Below are positions 12,275 to 23,473 of a stretch of 64,000 nucleotides of DNA, one piece after another. Source of the stretch: Casuarina equisetifolia (taxonomy: Eukaryota > Streptophyta > Magnoliopsida > Fagales > Casuarinaceae); the NCBI GenBank assembly GCA_028551475.1, contig CM052360.1, positions 11,024,501 through 11,088,500 on the forward strand, written 5' to 3'. Below the pieces are notes generated by a model. That model was not told where the DNA came from, searched no databases, and saw nothing but the letters and a program-made list of their open reading frames with translations. How positions within the stretch are numbered: the stretch's first letter is position 1; the number at the start of each line of letters is the position of its first letter. A program made the translations under genes and the position numbers.

Positions 12275-13220
12275 TTTCCCCATTATTGCTGTTGCCGTAA
12301 TAGGAATCATGGCCACGGCTTTCTTGCTTGTTAGCTACTACGTCTTTGTCATCAAGTGCTGCCTTGGTTGGCACCGTATTGATCTTCTAAGACGTTTTTC
12401 GCTGTCCAGACGCCGGGAAGAATCTTTAATGGTCTACTCTCCGGGGATAGTGAGTCGAGGACTCGACGAGTCAGTGATCCGGTCAATCCCAATATTGCAG
12501 TTCAAGAAAAAAGGCAGCAAGGACTTTGGAGAAAGAAGCTTTTGCGAGTGTGCAGTTTGCTTAAATGAATTTCAGGAGGATGAGAGGCTAAGGATCATAC
12601 CGAGCTGCAGCCATGTATTTCATATTGATTGCATCGATGTTTGGCTTCAAAACAATGCTAATTGCCCACTTTGTAGAACAAGCATTTCGGCCACCTCCCG
12701 TCTCCAAGCCGATCTAGTACTTGCTCCGAGCTCTACCCCTGAAGATCCAACACCATATTCCGATAATCTTATTGGTGGTGATGAAGACTTCGTGGTGATT
12801 GAATTGGGTAACGACTATTCTCCGAATCAAACATTACTTGGAACGCAACAAAGATCTGTAAATTCAAGAGAAGCGTCTACGCGTTCCATTAGTCCTTCTC
12901 CGAGGAAGTTAGAGCACAGAAGCGCGCAGAAGAAGGCAAGGAAGTTTGATAAAGTTACAAGCATGGGAGATGAATTCATTGATGCGAGAGGCAAAGATGA
13001 TCAGTTTGCAGTCCAACCCATTAGGAGGTCTTTCTCAATGGACTCGTCCACGGATCGGCAGCTCTACTTAGCAATTCAAGAGGCTTTAAGACAAAACAGG
13101 CAAGTCAGTGAGGTCAGTCCCCTTGAAGGTTGCAGTAGCAGAGTCCGGAGGTCCTTTTTCTCTTTTGGACATGGTAGTAGATCCAGAAGTTCCATTTTAC
13201 CAGTTTCTTTAGAGTCATAG
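12195..13220 (+). CDS. ATL16: ATL-family RING-H2 E3 ubiquitin ligase (ATL16-like)
   Basis: A 341-codon open frame for a membrane-anchored RING-H2 ubiquitin ligase. A hydrophobic segment at about residues 28-57 (FPIIAVAVIGI to FVIKCCL) is followed by HRIDLLRRFSLSRRR, then the ATL GLD motif (RGLDESVIRSIPI, 88-100). The RING-H2 domain spans residues 119-160: C119, C122, C138, H140, H143, C146, C157, C160, with the E2-contact Trp at 150. The C-terminal half is a low-complexity Ser/Arg tail. These blocks match ATL16-type proteins closely. The annotated start (12195) is doubtful: its first 26 residues do not look like the family, while the overlapping frame at 12164 does. Function: transfer of ubiquitin to unknown membrane-proximal targets. 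Confidence 0.9.
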   Translation: MFLKLFLQCRVPETLSFSLPRIPRTPSFPIIAVAVIGIMATAFLLVSYYVFVIKCCLGWHRIDLLRRFSLSRRREESLMVYSPGIVSRGLDESVIRSIPILQFKKKGSKDFGERSFCECAVCLNEFQEDERLRIIPSCSHVFHIDCIDVWLQNNANCPLCRTSISATSRLQADLVLAPSSTPEDPTPYSDNLIGGDEDFVVIELGNDYSPNQTLLGTQQRSVNSREASTRSISPSPRKLEHRSAQKKARKFDKVTSMGDEFIDARGKDDQFAVQPIRRSFSMDSSTDRQLYLAIQEALRQNRQVSEVSPLEGCSSRVRRSFFSFGHGSRSRSSILPVSLES

Positions 13221-15089
13221 AACCCTTTCCCCTCTTGCTTTTTGCAATTTCATTAGTGAATGTTTTGTGATTTAGAGATTTCAGATGTATTATTGAGAGG
13301 ATATAGGATTCTTTTTTAAACAGAAACATATTCAGTGGATATTTGAAAGAATAGCTTTATTCGATTACCTGACAATATGATGGCATGGGATTAGGCCCGT
13401 TAGGGGCTGCTTCTCTGTTCCAAATGACTAACAGCCATGATTATAAGCATCATTGCTGAAATCGTCCCCACCTTTACATGTTTCTTTCACTTTATTTTTC
13501 TACTTTGATCCCCGTTTTGTCTGTCCCGCTGTTCAGAGCAACAAAGAATTAGCACAAGATGACAATAATGACAGTGTTAGAACCCTGGACGTGGCAAAGA
13601 TTAGGGAGAGGCCCCCAATGCCATTGACCAAATAGCTATGATCATCCGAGGGGGTTAAAATAAAGCTTAGGAAGGAGGAGGCATCGTTCTTTTTGATTGG
13701 GAAGAAGGAAAAGAGGGGGCACTTTTCCTCTGAACCAATCATACAGCCACCAACTTCCTGTGTGAATGATGTTTGCTGGTAAGGGGGGAATATAGTTTGG
13801 TCATACACGGTTGGCAATCAAGAAATAACCCATGATCCTTTTAGATTGCGAGAATCATCTATTTACCCATGATTGAGGGCGTAATCATATGGACACATCA
13901 TGTTTGAGCCATATTAGATATGTTTTGGGTCGTATTGACCTTTCTTATGCGTTTGGCGTACTCTTAACGTGCCCGTTTAAGGCATGAATTCTCAAGGCAA
14001 ACTTAAGTTTGTATATGGTGCGTGGCTTTTGGTTAGTTGGCTTTGTTATTGGCGCTTTTACGAATGACAACTACATTAAACCAAGAAGTTAACAAACACC
14101 AAATGAAAAACGCCAATTATTGCCATAAAATTTTAAAATATTTTCAGGAATCCTGGTGAGTTTCAAGTTTGTATGATGATTGTTCTGAGTTGTCGTTTTC
14201 CAAGTTGATTATTTTCTCTTATTTTTTCTTAATAATTTCCTAAAATAAACTATTGTCTCAAAATAATTTTTATTTCATATTTTTTATGATTTTTTTTCTT
14301 TATGATCTTTTAGTAATATGATTTATATTATACATTGTTTGTTATAGTCTAAAAATAATTGAGCCCATCACACCTATAAGATTAGGCCTTTTAACTTAGT
14401 GGTTTGGTTCATTACATTATTTTTGTTAGGAAATTAGTCAAAAGTGTGGTAAAGTGATATGATTGGGAAAAAAAAAACATTTAGTTATTGTTGCCAAAGT
14501 TGAAACTTGAGGAACCTGATGGAAATGACTTAAAACTCATGGAGGTTGCTTCACATAAAACATAACGTGGTCGGTAGTTTTAAGTGTTCTGAGTCTAAGA
14601 ACTTAAAGGTTTGTTTCTTTTTGACACCGTGCAGGATTCAAGATTTTGAGAAGTGTTTTGGAAGAGAAAATTGAGAATCTCACTTGAGTGAATGCTACAT
14701 TTTAAAAATGTGTCAAACGTAATGTCTACATGAAAGTATTTCTTTAAATATCTAAATTCTTTGTGAAAACAATTGAGAAGTATGTAAAAAGAAAATAAAC
14801 CTTGTTTAGCGAAGGCAGCCTCCATTTGTAATGATCATCGAACAAGTTTGAAGATAATTATTGGGGTGGTTATCAAATACATTCAATGAGCTCACGGTGG
14901 GCACAAACAAATCAATCAGCAAAATTGCTGTTTGTTCATTGATAACACGATTGTACCTGTCATACAAATCTCCTAACAGCCGCCTGGAAAGTTAGCCTAA
15001 ACTCATTTTTCTTATTATAGGAGCATAAAGAGATATAAAGCAAAATTGGTAATAAAGAGGCATAGTCAAAAAGAGGAAATCAATTTCTT
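13221..15089. other. intergenic, AT-rich, nothing recognised
   Basis: No conserved coding sequence on either strand. The part nearest 13,221 is presumably the 3' UTR of the ATL gene. Confidence 0.6.
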
Positions 15090-16460
15090 CGAGACCTTCA
15101 ACCTAATTGGTAAGATGGTCAGTGTACGTATTTTGGAAACTATTGCTTGGATTCATCACTAAGAATTACACTAAATAGATGTGTACAATATCTTTTTTTG
15201 AGAAAGAAGTTTACATAAGGATTTTAGAAAGAATATGTTAGAGAAGGGTAAGAAAGCTTGTTTCTTGAGAAAATCCTTATATGGATTAAAAAAAATGTCA
15301 TGGCAATGATTACATAAGTTCTCAAATGTTCTTATTGATGCTAGTTTTCATCAATCTTATCATAACATCTCCTTGTTCATTAAATAGATTGATAAGGACA
15401 TTTTTATTGCATTCATTTATGTTGATGATATTATCATCATAAAGGGATGAGCTATCTATTCTCAAGTTTAAAAATTGTCTACAAATTAAATTTGGATGAA
15501 AAATCTTGGTCCAACAAAGTATTTTCTTGAATTAAGTTCAACACATCAAATATGATATTGTCTTGAATTAGAGAAAGTATGCCTTGAAGCTCATCAAAAG
15601 TGCAGACTTTTCAATTTTAAACTTATGGAAACTCCCATGGAACAAACCTTTATCATGCTTTAAAGGATTATAATGTAGCCTTTAACAAGACAAAAGAAAG
15701 GGATGATCTTGTACTCATGGATGTTCTAGGATTCCAACAATTGATCAGAAGATTAATATATTTCTCCATAACCAAGCTTGACATCAGCTATGCTTTTTAG
15801 ATCTTGAACCAATTTATGCACACTCTTAAGCAGTCTCATTAAGAAACTACTCTTTGTGTCATCAAGAACATTAAGAACTCTTTAGTTATAAGCCTCATGA
15901 TAAAGATAGATAATATGATATGCAAGATAAGTAAAAGATTTGTTACAAGTTTGTATGTTAAATTATGAGAGTCCTTAATTTCTTAGAAGTGCAAGAAATA
16001 ACATACTATGTCTAGATCTATGACACCAAATTTAATATGTTCTACGCTTTTCTTGAAAGTGTAGAGTATCGAACCATGACTTCAACTTCATGTAAGATTA
16101 TTTGGCTATTAGGATTATTTGATGACTTGTAAGTCAAGTCCTTGAGATTGGTTGCTCTTTTTGTGATAGTGAATTAGCTGTAAATATTGTCAGTAATTTT
16201 TTTATGAATAAAAAGGGTAAACATACTAAAGTTAACTATCATTTTATATGAGAGAAGATTGTATGAGATGTTATTAGAACAGTTAATATTTCTACTAAAT
16301 AGCAACTTGCAAACTTTTTTAATTAAAGCTTTGGGCGTTCAACAACATCATTTTTTCTTTAATAAGTTAGAAATGCTTGACTTGTATAAGACATTAGGTT
16401 AAGAAGGGATATTGAAAATATGATGTTCCTTAGTTTTCATATATTAGGTTTTATTCTCTA
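15090..16460 (+). mobile_element. decayed Ty1-copia reverse transcriptase / RNase H remnant
   Basis: Reading across frames on the plus strand gives the ordered landmarks of copia pol. A KSLYGLK-like block is near 15,265 and the YVDD catalytic box near 15,418 (IYVDDIII). Next come a KDLG/KYFLEL-like block near 15,500, the TPME block near 15,630, and an LIRRLIYF / DISYAF block near 15,740-15,800. RNase H blocks follow (EYRTM near 16,065, CDSELAVNI near 16,165), and then a KALG block near 16,330. A purine tract at about 16,399-16,411 may be the old PPT. Many stops and frameshifts break it, so it is dead. No LTR pair could be assigned with confidence. Confidence 0.8.
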
Positions 16461-18098
16461 ATTATATGTTAATAAATATTAAAATATTTTAAGATAGAAG
16501 GCCCTAAGCCTAACTCAAAAGCTAATTCAAGGGTTAAAAGAAACTTTTTTAATTTAAACAAACTTTCATTTACATATCTTAAGAATATGAGAAATCTATG
16601 CCATTAACAAGCTTACCATTTTTATGCAACAATATCATTTGGAAGTTTGAGAAAATAAACTTATACTTGGTGTTTGAGAAATTTTTTTAATTTTGAAATT
16701 GTGGAAGTCACATCTAAAAGAACTATTGACCCACTTTTTTTGAGAAATGGTTTAGAAATTTGAAAATTAGGAAGAGTATTTTAAATATTTACTAAACTCT
16801 TAGCATTTACCTGTTTAACATAAAGGTTTGGTTATCTACATCAGTATTTCTGTCAATTTCAAAGCTTCGAGAAAAGCCTTTGCATCTTTATCCCCCTCTT
16901 ATTTGTTTCTCTTTTCTCCAGTCCCCCCCTTTTCTTTCTTCTCTCTAGCTATATCTCCCACGGCGATGGATGGTAGACAGAGAGAGAAGAGGAAGAGACA
17001 ATGAATACACAATAAGGCAAAAAAAAACGTGTGAGAAGCAAGAAATTGGAAAGCAAAAGAGGGGAAACAATTTCTCCATTGATGATGAAGAAATGTCAAC
17101 GAGAGGCCTCGGATTGACATCGTAGGAGAAGTTGAGATTTTAGTTCAGAAACTAAACTTTCAACTCCTTACAATCTAAATGAGCCAAAACACTGAAGACG
17201 AAAGTGTGTTTCTAAGTGCAGCCTCTAGTTTCATCTCCAGTATGTATATTCAAACTTCGGCAACATATTAAATATCCCACAAGGGCGAATTTCCTTCATT
17301 TCGTCAATCTGAAAGGAGATGGGATCATAATGCCCCGATATGCAGCAGTGAAGTCATGGTTCTGAGGCAGAACTGGTGGAAGTACTATAAATCTGTGGGT
17401 AACGTGGGGACACAATCAGATTTCTTACTGGTCATATCAAGCATCATCTCAACTGTAACTTCTCTTCCGCTCAATCTTTTCACTCCTATTTTATCAAACA
17501 ATCACACCACATATGAATATGCCCACACTCTTCCCGAAAAGGTGAATGGAGCAGAGCCACACGGGCTGTGAGTTAAGAAATCAGTTTTCCATCAGTCAAT
17601 AGCGATGGAAAACGAGGACGCAAAATCTCTCTGCCGGGTTCTTCAGAGCAAATCATTTACTTTTTCAGGATTAGTCCTTCAAGGTTTTTCCATTATCGTC
17701 AGCAGACAAGAACTGGAGCTCACGACCCTTGCCTCTCCTTTCCTTTATTTTGGTTCTTTTACAATGCCCATGTAAACAAACGGTATGGGGAAGCATAGCC
17801 TACTTGTTCCCCGTTTTACTGATGTATACTGAATGAAGTACTTCTTGCCCCAACCGCAGAAAGGTATGAAAAAGCTTGCACTCTGCTACATTTGCCCCAA
17901 AATGAATCAAGATCTACAAAATGGGTCAGGTGGGGTGGTCTTGTGTTATCTTTTGCCAAGTCCCTATAAAAGTTGCTTTTTGCCAAAGAAGCTGAAAGTA
18001 CAATCACTTGCACCTTAGACGCACCTGCACAGTGATGTCTTGGTGGGAGTGAGTGCCTAGAGGATTAATTTTCATCTTTCAGTATTTATTGAGATCAG
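16461..18098. other. intergenic, nothing recognised
   Basis: AT-rich sequence with short chance ORFs only. The first few hundred bases may be LTR remnant of the copia copy to the left. Confidence 0.5.
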
Positions 18099-18549
18099 TG
18101 CAGCGATCAAGGGGTAGATGTAAAGATTTGGCTAAAGCTCGAGTGACTAGTCTGGAACAAGGGTGAGGACTCAGTGTGAAATCAAAAGGATTGAACTTGG
18201 CTATACGCCCTATTTTGACTGAATTGATCAGAACTTGAATTAAAATTAAAAGGGATTGCTTAGAGGGAAGACCTCACTGTTACACAGCTTTTGACTAAAA
18301 CTCCTCTATCCCATCCCTCGGTTTCCTTCTTTATTTATAGCAATTGAATTAACAGCTAGATCAATAGAATCTAACCACTTAACAACTTTAACGACTTTAA
18401 CAAACATAACAGATTGACTTAACAGACATAACGATCAACAGACTAGGACAACTAACATCCCCTCTGCTCTTATTTGATCTTTAGCCGTCAGCTGCTGAGT
18501 TGGATGCTTTTAAGAGTGACGTGGCTATCCTTCCTTTTGGACTGTTGCA
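18099..18549 (-). repeat. 3' LTR of the gypsy element
   Basis: 451 bases, starting TGCAGCGATC and ending GTTGCA. It aligns along its full length with 23016-23473. A 5-base gap near 18,270 is the largest difference. Confidence 0.93.
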
Positions 18550-18560
18550 TCCCTCTCCCC
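18550..18560 (-). other. polypurine tract of the gypsy element
   Basis: On the minus strand this reads GGGGAGAGGGA, directly next to the 3' LTR, where plus-strand DNA synthesis is primed. It overlaps the end of the chromodomain frame. Confidence 0.85.
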
Positions 18561-18850
18561 ATGGCCGCAACCTTGTCCTCAAGGTTGAAAGAAGAATAAC
18601 GTTCCTCAAAGGTGTCTACATTCACCCAGGTGGCCTCTTGAGTAGGCAATCCTTACCAATGAACTAGGAACTGAGGTTGCTTCTTCTTTAAACGATGTTC
18701 CAAAATTGTTTGTGGTTGAGGGCTAACTGTATCTTCCGGTTCTAAGTAAGCAGGCAGTTCTGTCAATACCTCGACTTGGCTTCCAATGAATCTTTTCAGC
18801 ATAGATACATGAAAAACATTGTGAATTCGAGATCCAGGAGGCAGTTTCAA
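18550..18850 (-). pseudogene. gypsy chromodomain (C-terminal end of pol), broken
   Basis: The minus frame from 18850 carries the end of integrase (NVFHVSMLK) and the start of a chromodomain (PQTILEHRLKKK, LVHW). A stop follows, and then in the same frame the second half (GLP, ATW, FNLEDKV) runs into the PPT. One premature stop therefore splits the chromodomain. Chromodomains of this class steer integration toward particular chromatin. Confidence 0.8.
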
Positions 18851-19770
18851 TCAGTAACTTCACCAATCTTTTGCAAAACTTCAAAAGGGACAAATTACCT
18901 CGAAGATAGTTTATAATTCTTCCTAACCACCACAGAATTGCCTCGGTATGGTTGAAGTTTGAGATAGACTTTATCACCAACTTCGAATTGCTCTTCCTTC
19001 CTTCCTTCCCATATCATAGTACTTCTTCATCCGATTCTGAGCCCCCCTTAGCCTCTCCTTGAGGTTCCTTAAGATAGTATCTCTGGAACTTAATTCTTGA
19101 TCAACAGCAGCTACATCAGAAGTTCCCAGAAGGTAAGACAGTAGAGTAGGAAGGGGCCTTTCCATACACAGCCTTATATAGCGTCTTCTGAGTAGCAGAA
19201 TGAACACTTGTATTGTAACAATACTCAGCCCATGGCAGCCATTTTGTCCATTCCTTGGGATGATCCCACGTGAAGCACCTTAAGTACACTTCCAATATTT
19301 TGTTGACTACCTCTGATTGCTCGTCCGTTTGTGGATGATACGCTGTGGAGAGGTTAAAACTAGTACCCTGCAACTCAAATAATTGCCTCCAAAATCTACT
19401 TGTAAACACCACATCCCTATCACAAACGACACTCCTTGGCATTCCATAAAGTTTGAAGACATTTGCAAAGAAAATTTGAGCTACACTTTCAGCAGTATAA
19501 GGGTGTGCCAAGGCTAAAAAGTGAGCTGCCTTGGATAAACGATCCACAACCACTAATATTACTTATTTATCTTTGGAGTTAGGCAAACCTTCAATGAAAT
19601 CCATGGCTATATCTTGCCATATCTGATCTGGTATAGGGAGTGGTTGGAGTAGTCCACTCGATTTAGTGTTTTCCCATTTCACAGCTTGACAAGTTGCACA
19701 TTCTCTAACATATTGCCGCACCTTAGCTTTCATTTGTGGCTAGAAAAACACACCCTTCATTCTCTGCAAG
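18851..19770 (-). pseudogene. gypsy integrase, broken by stop and frameshifts
   Basis: The core is open from 19553 to 19116. It has the first catalytic Asp in VVDRLSKAAHF, the second in the CDRD block, and the Glu in the region after STAYHPQTD. An in-frame stop lies just upstream (near 19,560), separating the core from the zinc-binding N-terminal part (CATCQAVKW, near 19,700). A frame change near 19,116-19,207 leads into the C-terminal part (QNRMKKYYD). Confidence 0.85.
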
Positions 19771-20056
19771 GTCTTGAAATAGCCTTCATGGGTAGCTCCA
19801 TGAAATTCCTTCAAAATATAAGGTATTAGGGGTGAATTTTTACTTAAAAAAATTCAATCATTATAAAACAGCACACCATTACGATACTGCCACTGCTTCC
19901 CGGCCTTTCCTGTGCTGATTTGATCTAGGATGGCTTGGATTTCTAGACTCCTTTTAACTTCTTCTTGAATTGGAAGTAACCATTCAGGTAATATCACTGA
20001 TGTGGCCTTTATTGCCTTCAGTTTAGCTTCTGCATTTCTACTGCTTTCTCCCTTTT

Positions 20057-20485
20057 CTAGCCGTCTTGGCCACTCAGGATTCGTGCAATGATCATAAGAG
20101 AGTGCCGATGAAGGGCTTGGATAAGCTGTCCAGAACCAGTGAGAATTTCTTCATCTCTTCTAGATAGAGCATCAACTGCATAGTTTTCTTTCCCAGGCTT
20201 GTAACGGATCTCAAAATCATAACCAACTAGTTTTATCAACCACTTCTGTTGTGCAGGAGTGATGATTTTTTGGTTCCACAGGTTTTGTAAACTTCTCTGG
20301 TCTGTGAGGACTATAAATTTGGCCCCCAATAGATATTGCCTCCAACATTTTATAGCTAAGATCAGGGCAAGCAACTCCTTCTCATAGGTTGACAGCAATA
20401 GATTTTTTCCTTGAAGAGCTTGACTAAAGAAGGCGCCTTTTGTTCTGAGAAAGAACAACCCCCACTCCAACTGCACTTGCATCAC
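20057..20485 (-). pseudogene. gypsy RNase H domain
   Basis: An open frame of 142 residues with typical Ty3 RNase H blocks: FFSQAL, STYEKELLALI, VLTDQRSL, TPAQQKWL, and the closing VDALSRR. It is frame-shifted with respect to the RT segment upstream. Confidence 0.88.
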
Positions 20486-20551
20486 ATTCTACCAAAAATG
20501 GAAGGAAAAAGTCTGGGAGAGCTAAAACTGGAGCTTTGGTCATGGCTCCCT

Positions 20552-21256
20552 TCAACTCATTAAATGCCTTAGCGGCTTCATCATTCCAAGAAAAAGCATC
20601 CTTCGGAGGAGCTTAGTTAGCGGTGTGGCAATTGTGCCATAATGTTGGACAAATTTTCTATAGTAACCTGTTAAACCCAGAAATCCTCTTAAGGACTTCA
20701 CGATTCTAGGCACAGGCCAATCCAACATTGCTTGGATTTTGTCTTTTTCTATCATAACTCCTTCTACTGATATAAGATGTCCAAGATATTGAACTGTGGT
20801 CACTCCAAAAGAACATTTTTCACGTTTTACATACAATTGCTACTCCCTAAGCTTCTCAAAAACCAATCTGACATGTTCTGTATGCTCACTCCAGTTTTGA
20901 CTATATATTAATATATCATAAAAAAAAACCAGAACAAAGCTACCAAGGAATTCTTTAAATACCTTGTTCATCAAGCTTTGAAAGGTGGAAGGGGCATTGC
21001 ATAAGCCAAAGGGCATTACCAGGAACTCATAATGCCCTTTTGGAGTTTGAAATGTTGTCTTAGCTATATCCCTTGGGTGCATTCGTATCTGGTGGTAACC
21101 AGATCTGAGATCCAACTTGGTGAATAAATTGGAGCCGTGCAACTCATCAAAAAGCTCTTCGACCGTAGGGATAAGAAAGCCATCTTTTATTGTTTCTCTG
21201 TTCAGAGCCCTATAATCAACACACATCCTCCAAGTGCCATCCTTCTTTCTCACCAT
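20552..21256 (-). pseudogene. gypsy reverse transcriptase with stop and altered catalytic box
   Basis: Blocks run in family order: [45 protein letters not shown], then the catalytic box. The expected two aspartates of that box read Tyr-Asp here (FFYDILIYS), so one metal-binding residue is gone. An in-frame TAG at about 20,840 separates the palm from the KCSFG/YLGH thumb segment, which continues in the same frame to 20552. Confidence 0.9.
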
Positions 21257-21607
21257 TATGACTGGAGAAGAAAAAGGGCTTGTACTCTCCCTTGATGATA
21301 CCTTCCTCTAGCATTTCCTGTACCAAGTGTTCAATCTCTCTCCGCTGTAGGTAGGGGTACCTATAGGGTCTGCTAGCAATTATTTTCCTTTCATCTTTTA
21401 AGACAATCTGATGATCATGAGCTCAATAAGGGGGCAAACCGTGTGGTTTTTGAAATAGAACTTCATATGTAGTGATTAACTGAGCAAATTACTTCGGTCA
21501 AACCCCAGGTGTTGCTGACAGATTGTCCTCTACTTTCTTTATCTACAACATAACTCCTTCCTTTTGTTTTTTTAACTAGTTTATCTAGCTGCATACTATT
21601 TACTACT

Positions 21608-22264
21608 TTATTTTTTTAACCTTGTATCTCCTTGAAGCTCAACTAGTTTGCCCTCATACATGAAGGCCATTTTTATCTTTGCAAACTCCCATTTGATCTC
21701 ATCAATTGACTGCAACCAATGGACCCCAAGTATAACCCCCAAACTCAGTACTAGCAGTATAAAAAAATCAGTATGCATTCTGTTACCTTGCAAATACAGC
21801 TCAACGTTTGAACAAAAGCCATGTCCATGTATTACTTCTCCACTAGCTACTTCAACCTTAAAGCTTCTCTCTACCTCAGGTTGTAACTTCATTTTCTTAG
21901 CTAGTTCGGCACTCACAATTTTGTGAGTGCTACCAGAATTTATCAATACAACAATCCTGTATCTTAGGCTCTCCCATATATCCTTGAACCCGCATAGTTT
22001 TAGGACATTTAACACCACTAAAGGCTGCCAGAGATAGCATACAAAGTTCTCACGGGTTTCCTCCACTTCTACATCAGTAATTTCCATAAATTCTTCAGGA
22101 TCTAGTACTTCCAAGAGAAAAAGTTTCTTGCACCTATGCCCTGGGGTGAATTTTTCATCACAATTAAAGCATAACCCCCTTGCTCTTTGATCCATGATTT
22201 CAAGTTGCGTTAACCTTTTGATAGGTAATGGAGTCCTTTTCTCAAGCACCTTCGGTTCCCCCAC
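21608..22264 (-). pseudogene. gypsy gag zinc knuckle plus aspartic protease
   Basis: A 218-residue open frame. A CCHC zinc knuckle (CFNCDEKFTPGHRC) lies near residues 32-45. A retroviral-type protease follows, whose active-site box reads INSGSTHK, so the catalytic Asp has become Asn. LGVHWLQ further on is the second conserved protease segment. Confidence 0.87.
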
Positions 22265-23001
22265 TCCTCCAAGATTCTTCTTAAAAAGATTCGTACTCAG
22301 TGGTTTGGAAGCTAACTCTTTAGCTTCAAAGAGTCTAGCATAACCAATGGCTGCTGTTAGTGTGGGAGGTTTGTGTGCAATAACATCGATTTTGATTCTT
22401 TCCTTTAGTCCACTAATGAAACAGCTAATACTTTGCTCAACATTCAGATGACCAGATCTTAAAAGGAGCTTACCAAATTGTAGCTGGTATTCGTGGACTG
22501 ATCCAGATTGCTTCAGCTTAGTGAGTCACCAAAGTGATCGTGAAATAAGGTTGGCCCCAATTACTTCATCATTTCATCCACCAAAGTGCTCCAAGGAATC
22601 AACTGATCACCATATTCCTTCTTTAAAAGTTGGTATACTAGCTTAAGCTTTTCCATCCAAGTGCCAAGAGGCGATATGAACTCTATCCTCCTCAAGAGTG
22701 TTATGGAAATCAAAGAATTGGTTAGCTCTGTCTAACCACCAAGTAGGATCATGGCTGCCTTTATATTTCGGGAATTCCAGTCGAATGGTTCGAGTCTGGA
22801 TTGTGTTTGAAGAAAAGCGTCGACCTCACACTGATGATGGCCATTATGGTAAGTCGAAGAACTTGCTCCTACATCTTTGTTTGAGTCAAACTTGGCATCG
22901 ATCTTGGCATTAAGAGCAGCGAGTAACTGATGCATTGTCACCTAGAGCTCTTTCACACTCATAGGCTCCTCAGGATCCTTCCTCGGTTCACGGTCTGGCA
23001 T
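22265..23001 (-). pseudogene. gypsy gag N-terminal region, broken
   Basis: The ATG at 23001 starts MPDREPRKDPEEP and meets a stop after 19 codons; the same frame then continues through MHQLLAALNAKIDAKFDSN. Further gag blocks (WWLDRANQFFD, VYQLLKKEYGD) are readable in other frames. Several stops and shifts make it non-coding. Confidence 0.75.
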
Positions 23002-23004
23002 AGT

Positions 23005-23012
23005 TGATACCA
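23005..23012 (-). other. primer binding site of the gypsy element (tRNA-iMet type)
   Basis: TGGTATCA on the minus strand, three bases inside the 5' LTR. It matches the first eight bases of the usual plant initiator-Met primer site. The gag ATG begins only four bases after it. Confidence 0.8.
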
Positions 23013-23015
23013 CTT

Positions 23016-23473
23016 TGCAGCGATCAAGGGGTAGATGTAAAGATTTGGCTAAAGCTCGAGTGACTGGTCTGGAACGACGGGTGAGGACTTAGTGTGAAAT
23101 CAGAAGGATCGAACTTTGCTTTACGCCCTATTTTGACTGAATTGATCAGAACTTGAATTACAATTAAAAGGGATTGCTTAGAGGGAACCCGAGACCTCAC
23201 TGTTACACAGCTTTTGACTAAAACTCCTCTGTCCCATCCCTCGGTTTCCCTCTTTATTTATAGCAATTGAATTAACAACTAGATCAACAGAATCTAACCA
23301 CTTAACAACTTTAACGACTTCAACAAACATAACAGATTGACTTGATAGACATAACGATTAGCAAGACTAGGACAACTAACATCCTCTCTGCTCTTATCTG
23401 ATCTTTAGCCATCAGCTGCTGAGTTGGATGCTTTTAAGAGTGACGTGGCTATCCTTCCTTTTGGACCATTGCA
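23016..23473 (-). repeat. 5' LTR of the gypsy element
   Basis: 458 bases, the partner of 18099-18549, with the same TG..CA ends. Confidence 0.93.

Larger units (their letters stand above)
18099..23473 (-). mobile_element. Ty3-gypsy chromovirus, nearly full length, inactive
   Basis: An LTR retrotransposon of about 5.4 kb on the minus strand. Both LTRs run TGCAGCG to TTGCA. The five flanking bases are ATCAG on the left and ATAAG on the right, a target duplication with one change. Domain order from the 5' LTR is gag with zinc knuckle, protease, reverse transcriptase, RNase H, integrase, chromodomain, the Ty3/gypsy chromovirus order. About 20 substitutions plus small indels separate the LTRs (by eye, near 5%), so insertion is not recent. 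Stops, frameshifts and lost catalytic residues show it cannot move by itself. The Reina/Tekay-type clade is not resolved here. Confidence 0.93.

Noticed and set aside
15400..15450. Intact YVDD box suggesting a live copia reverse transcriptase
   Set aside because: The surrounding blocks change frame repeatedly and contain many stops.
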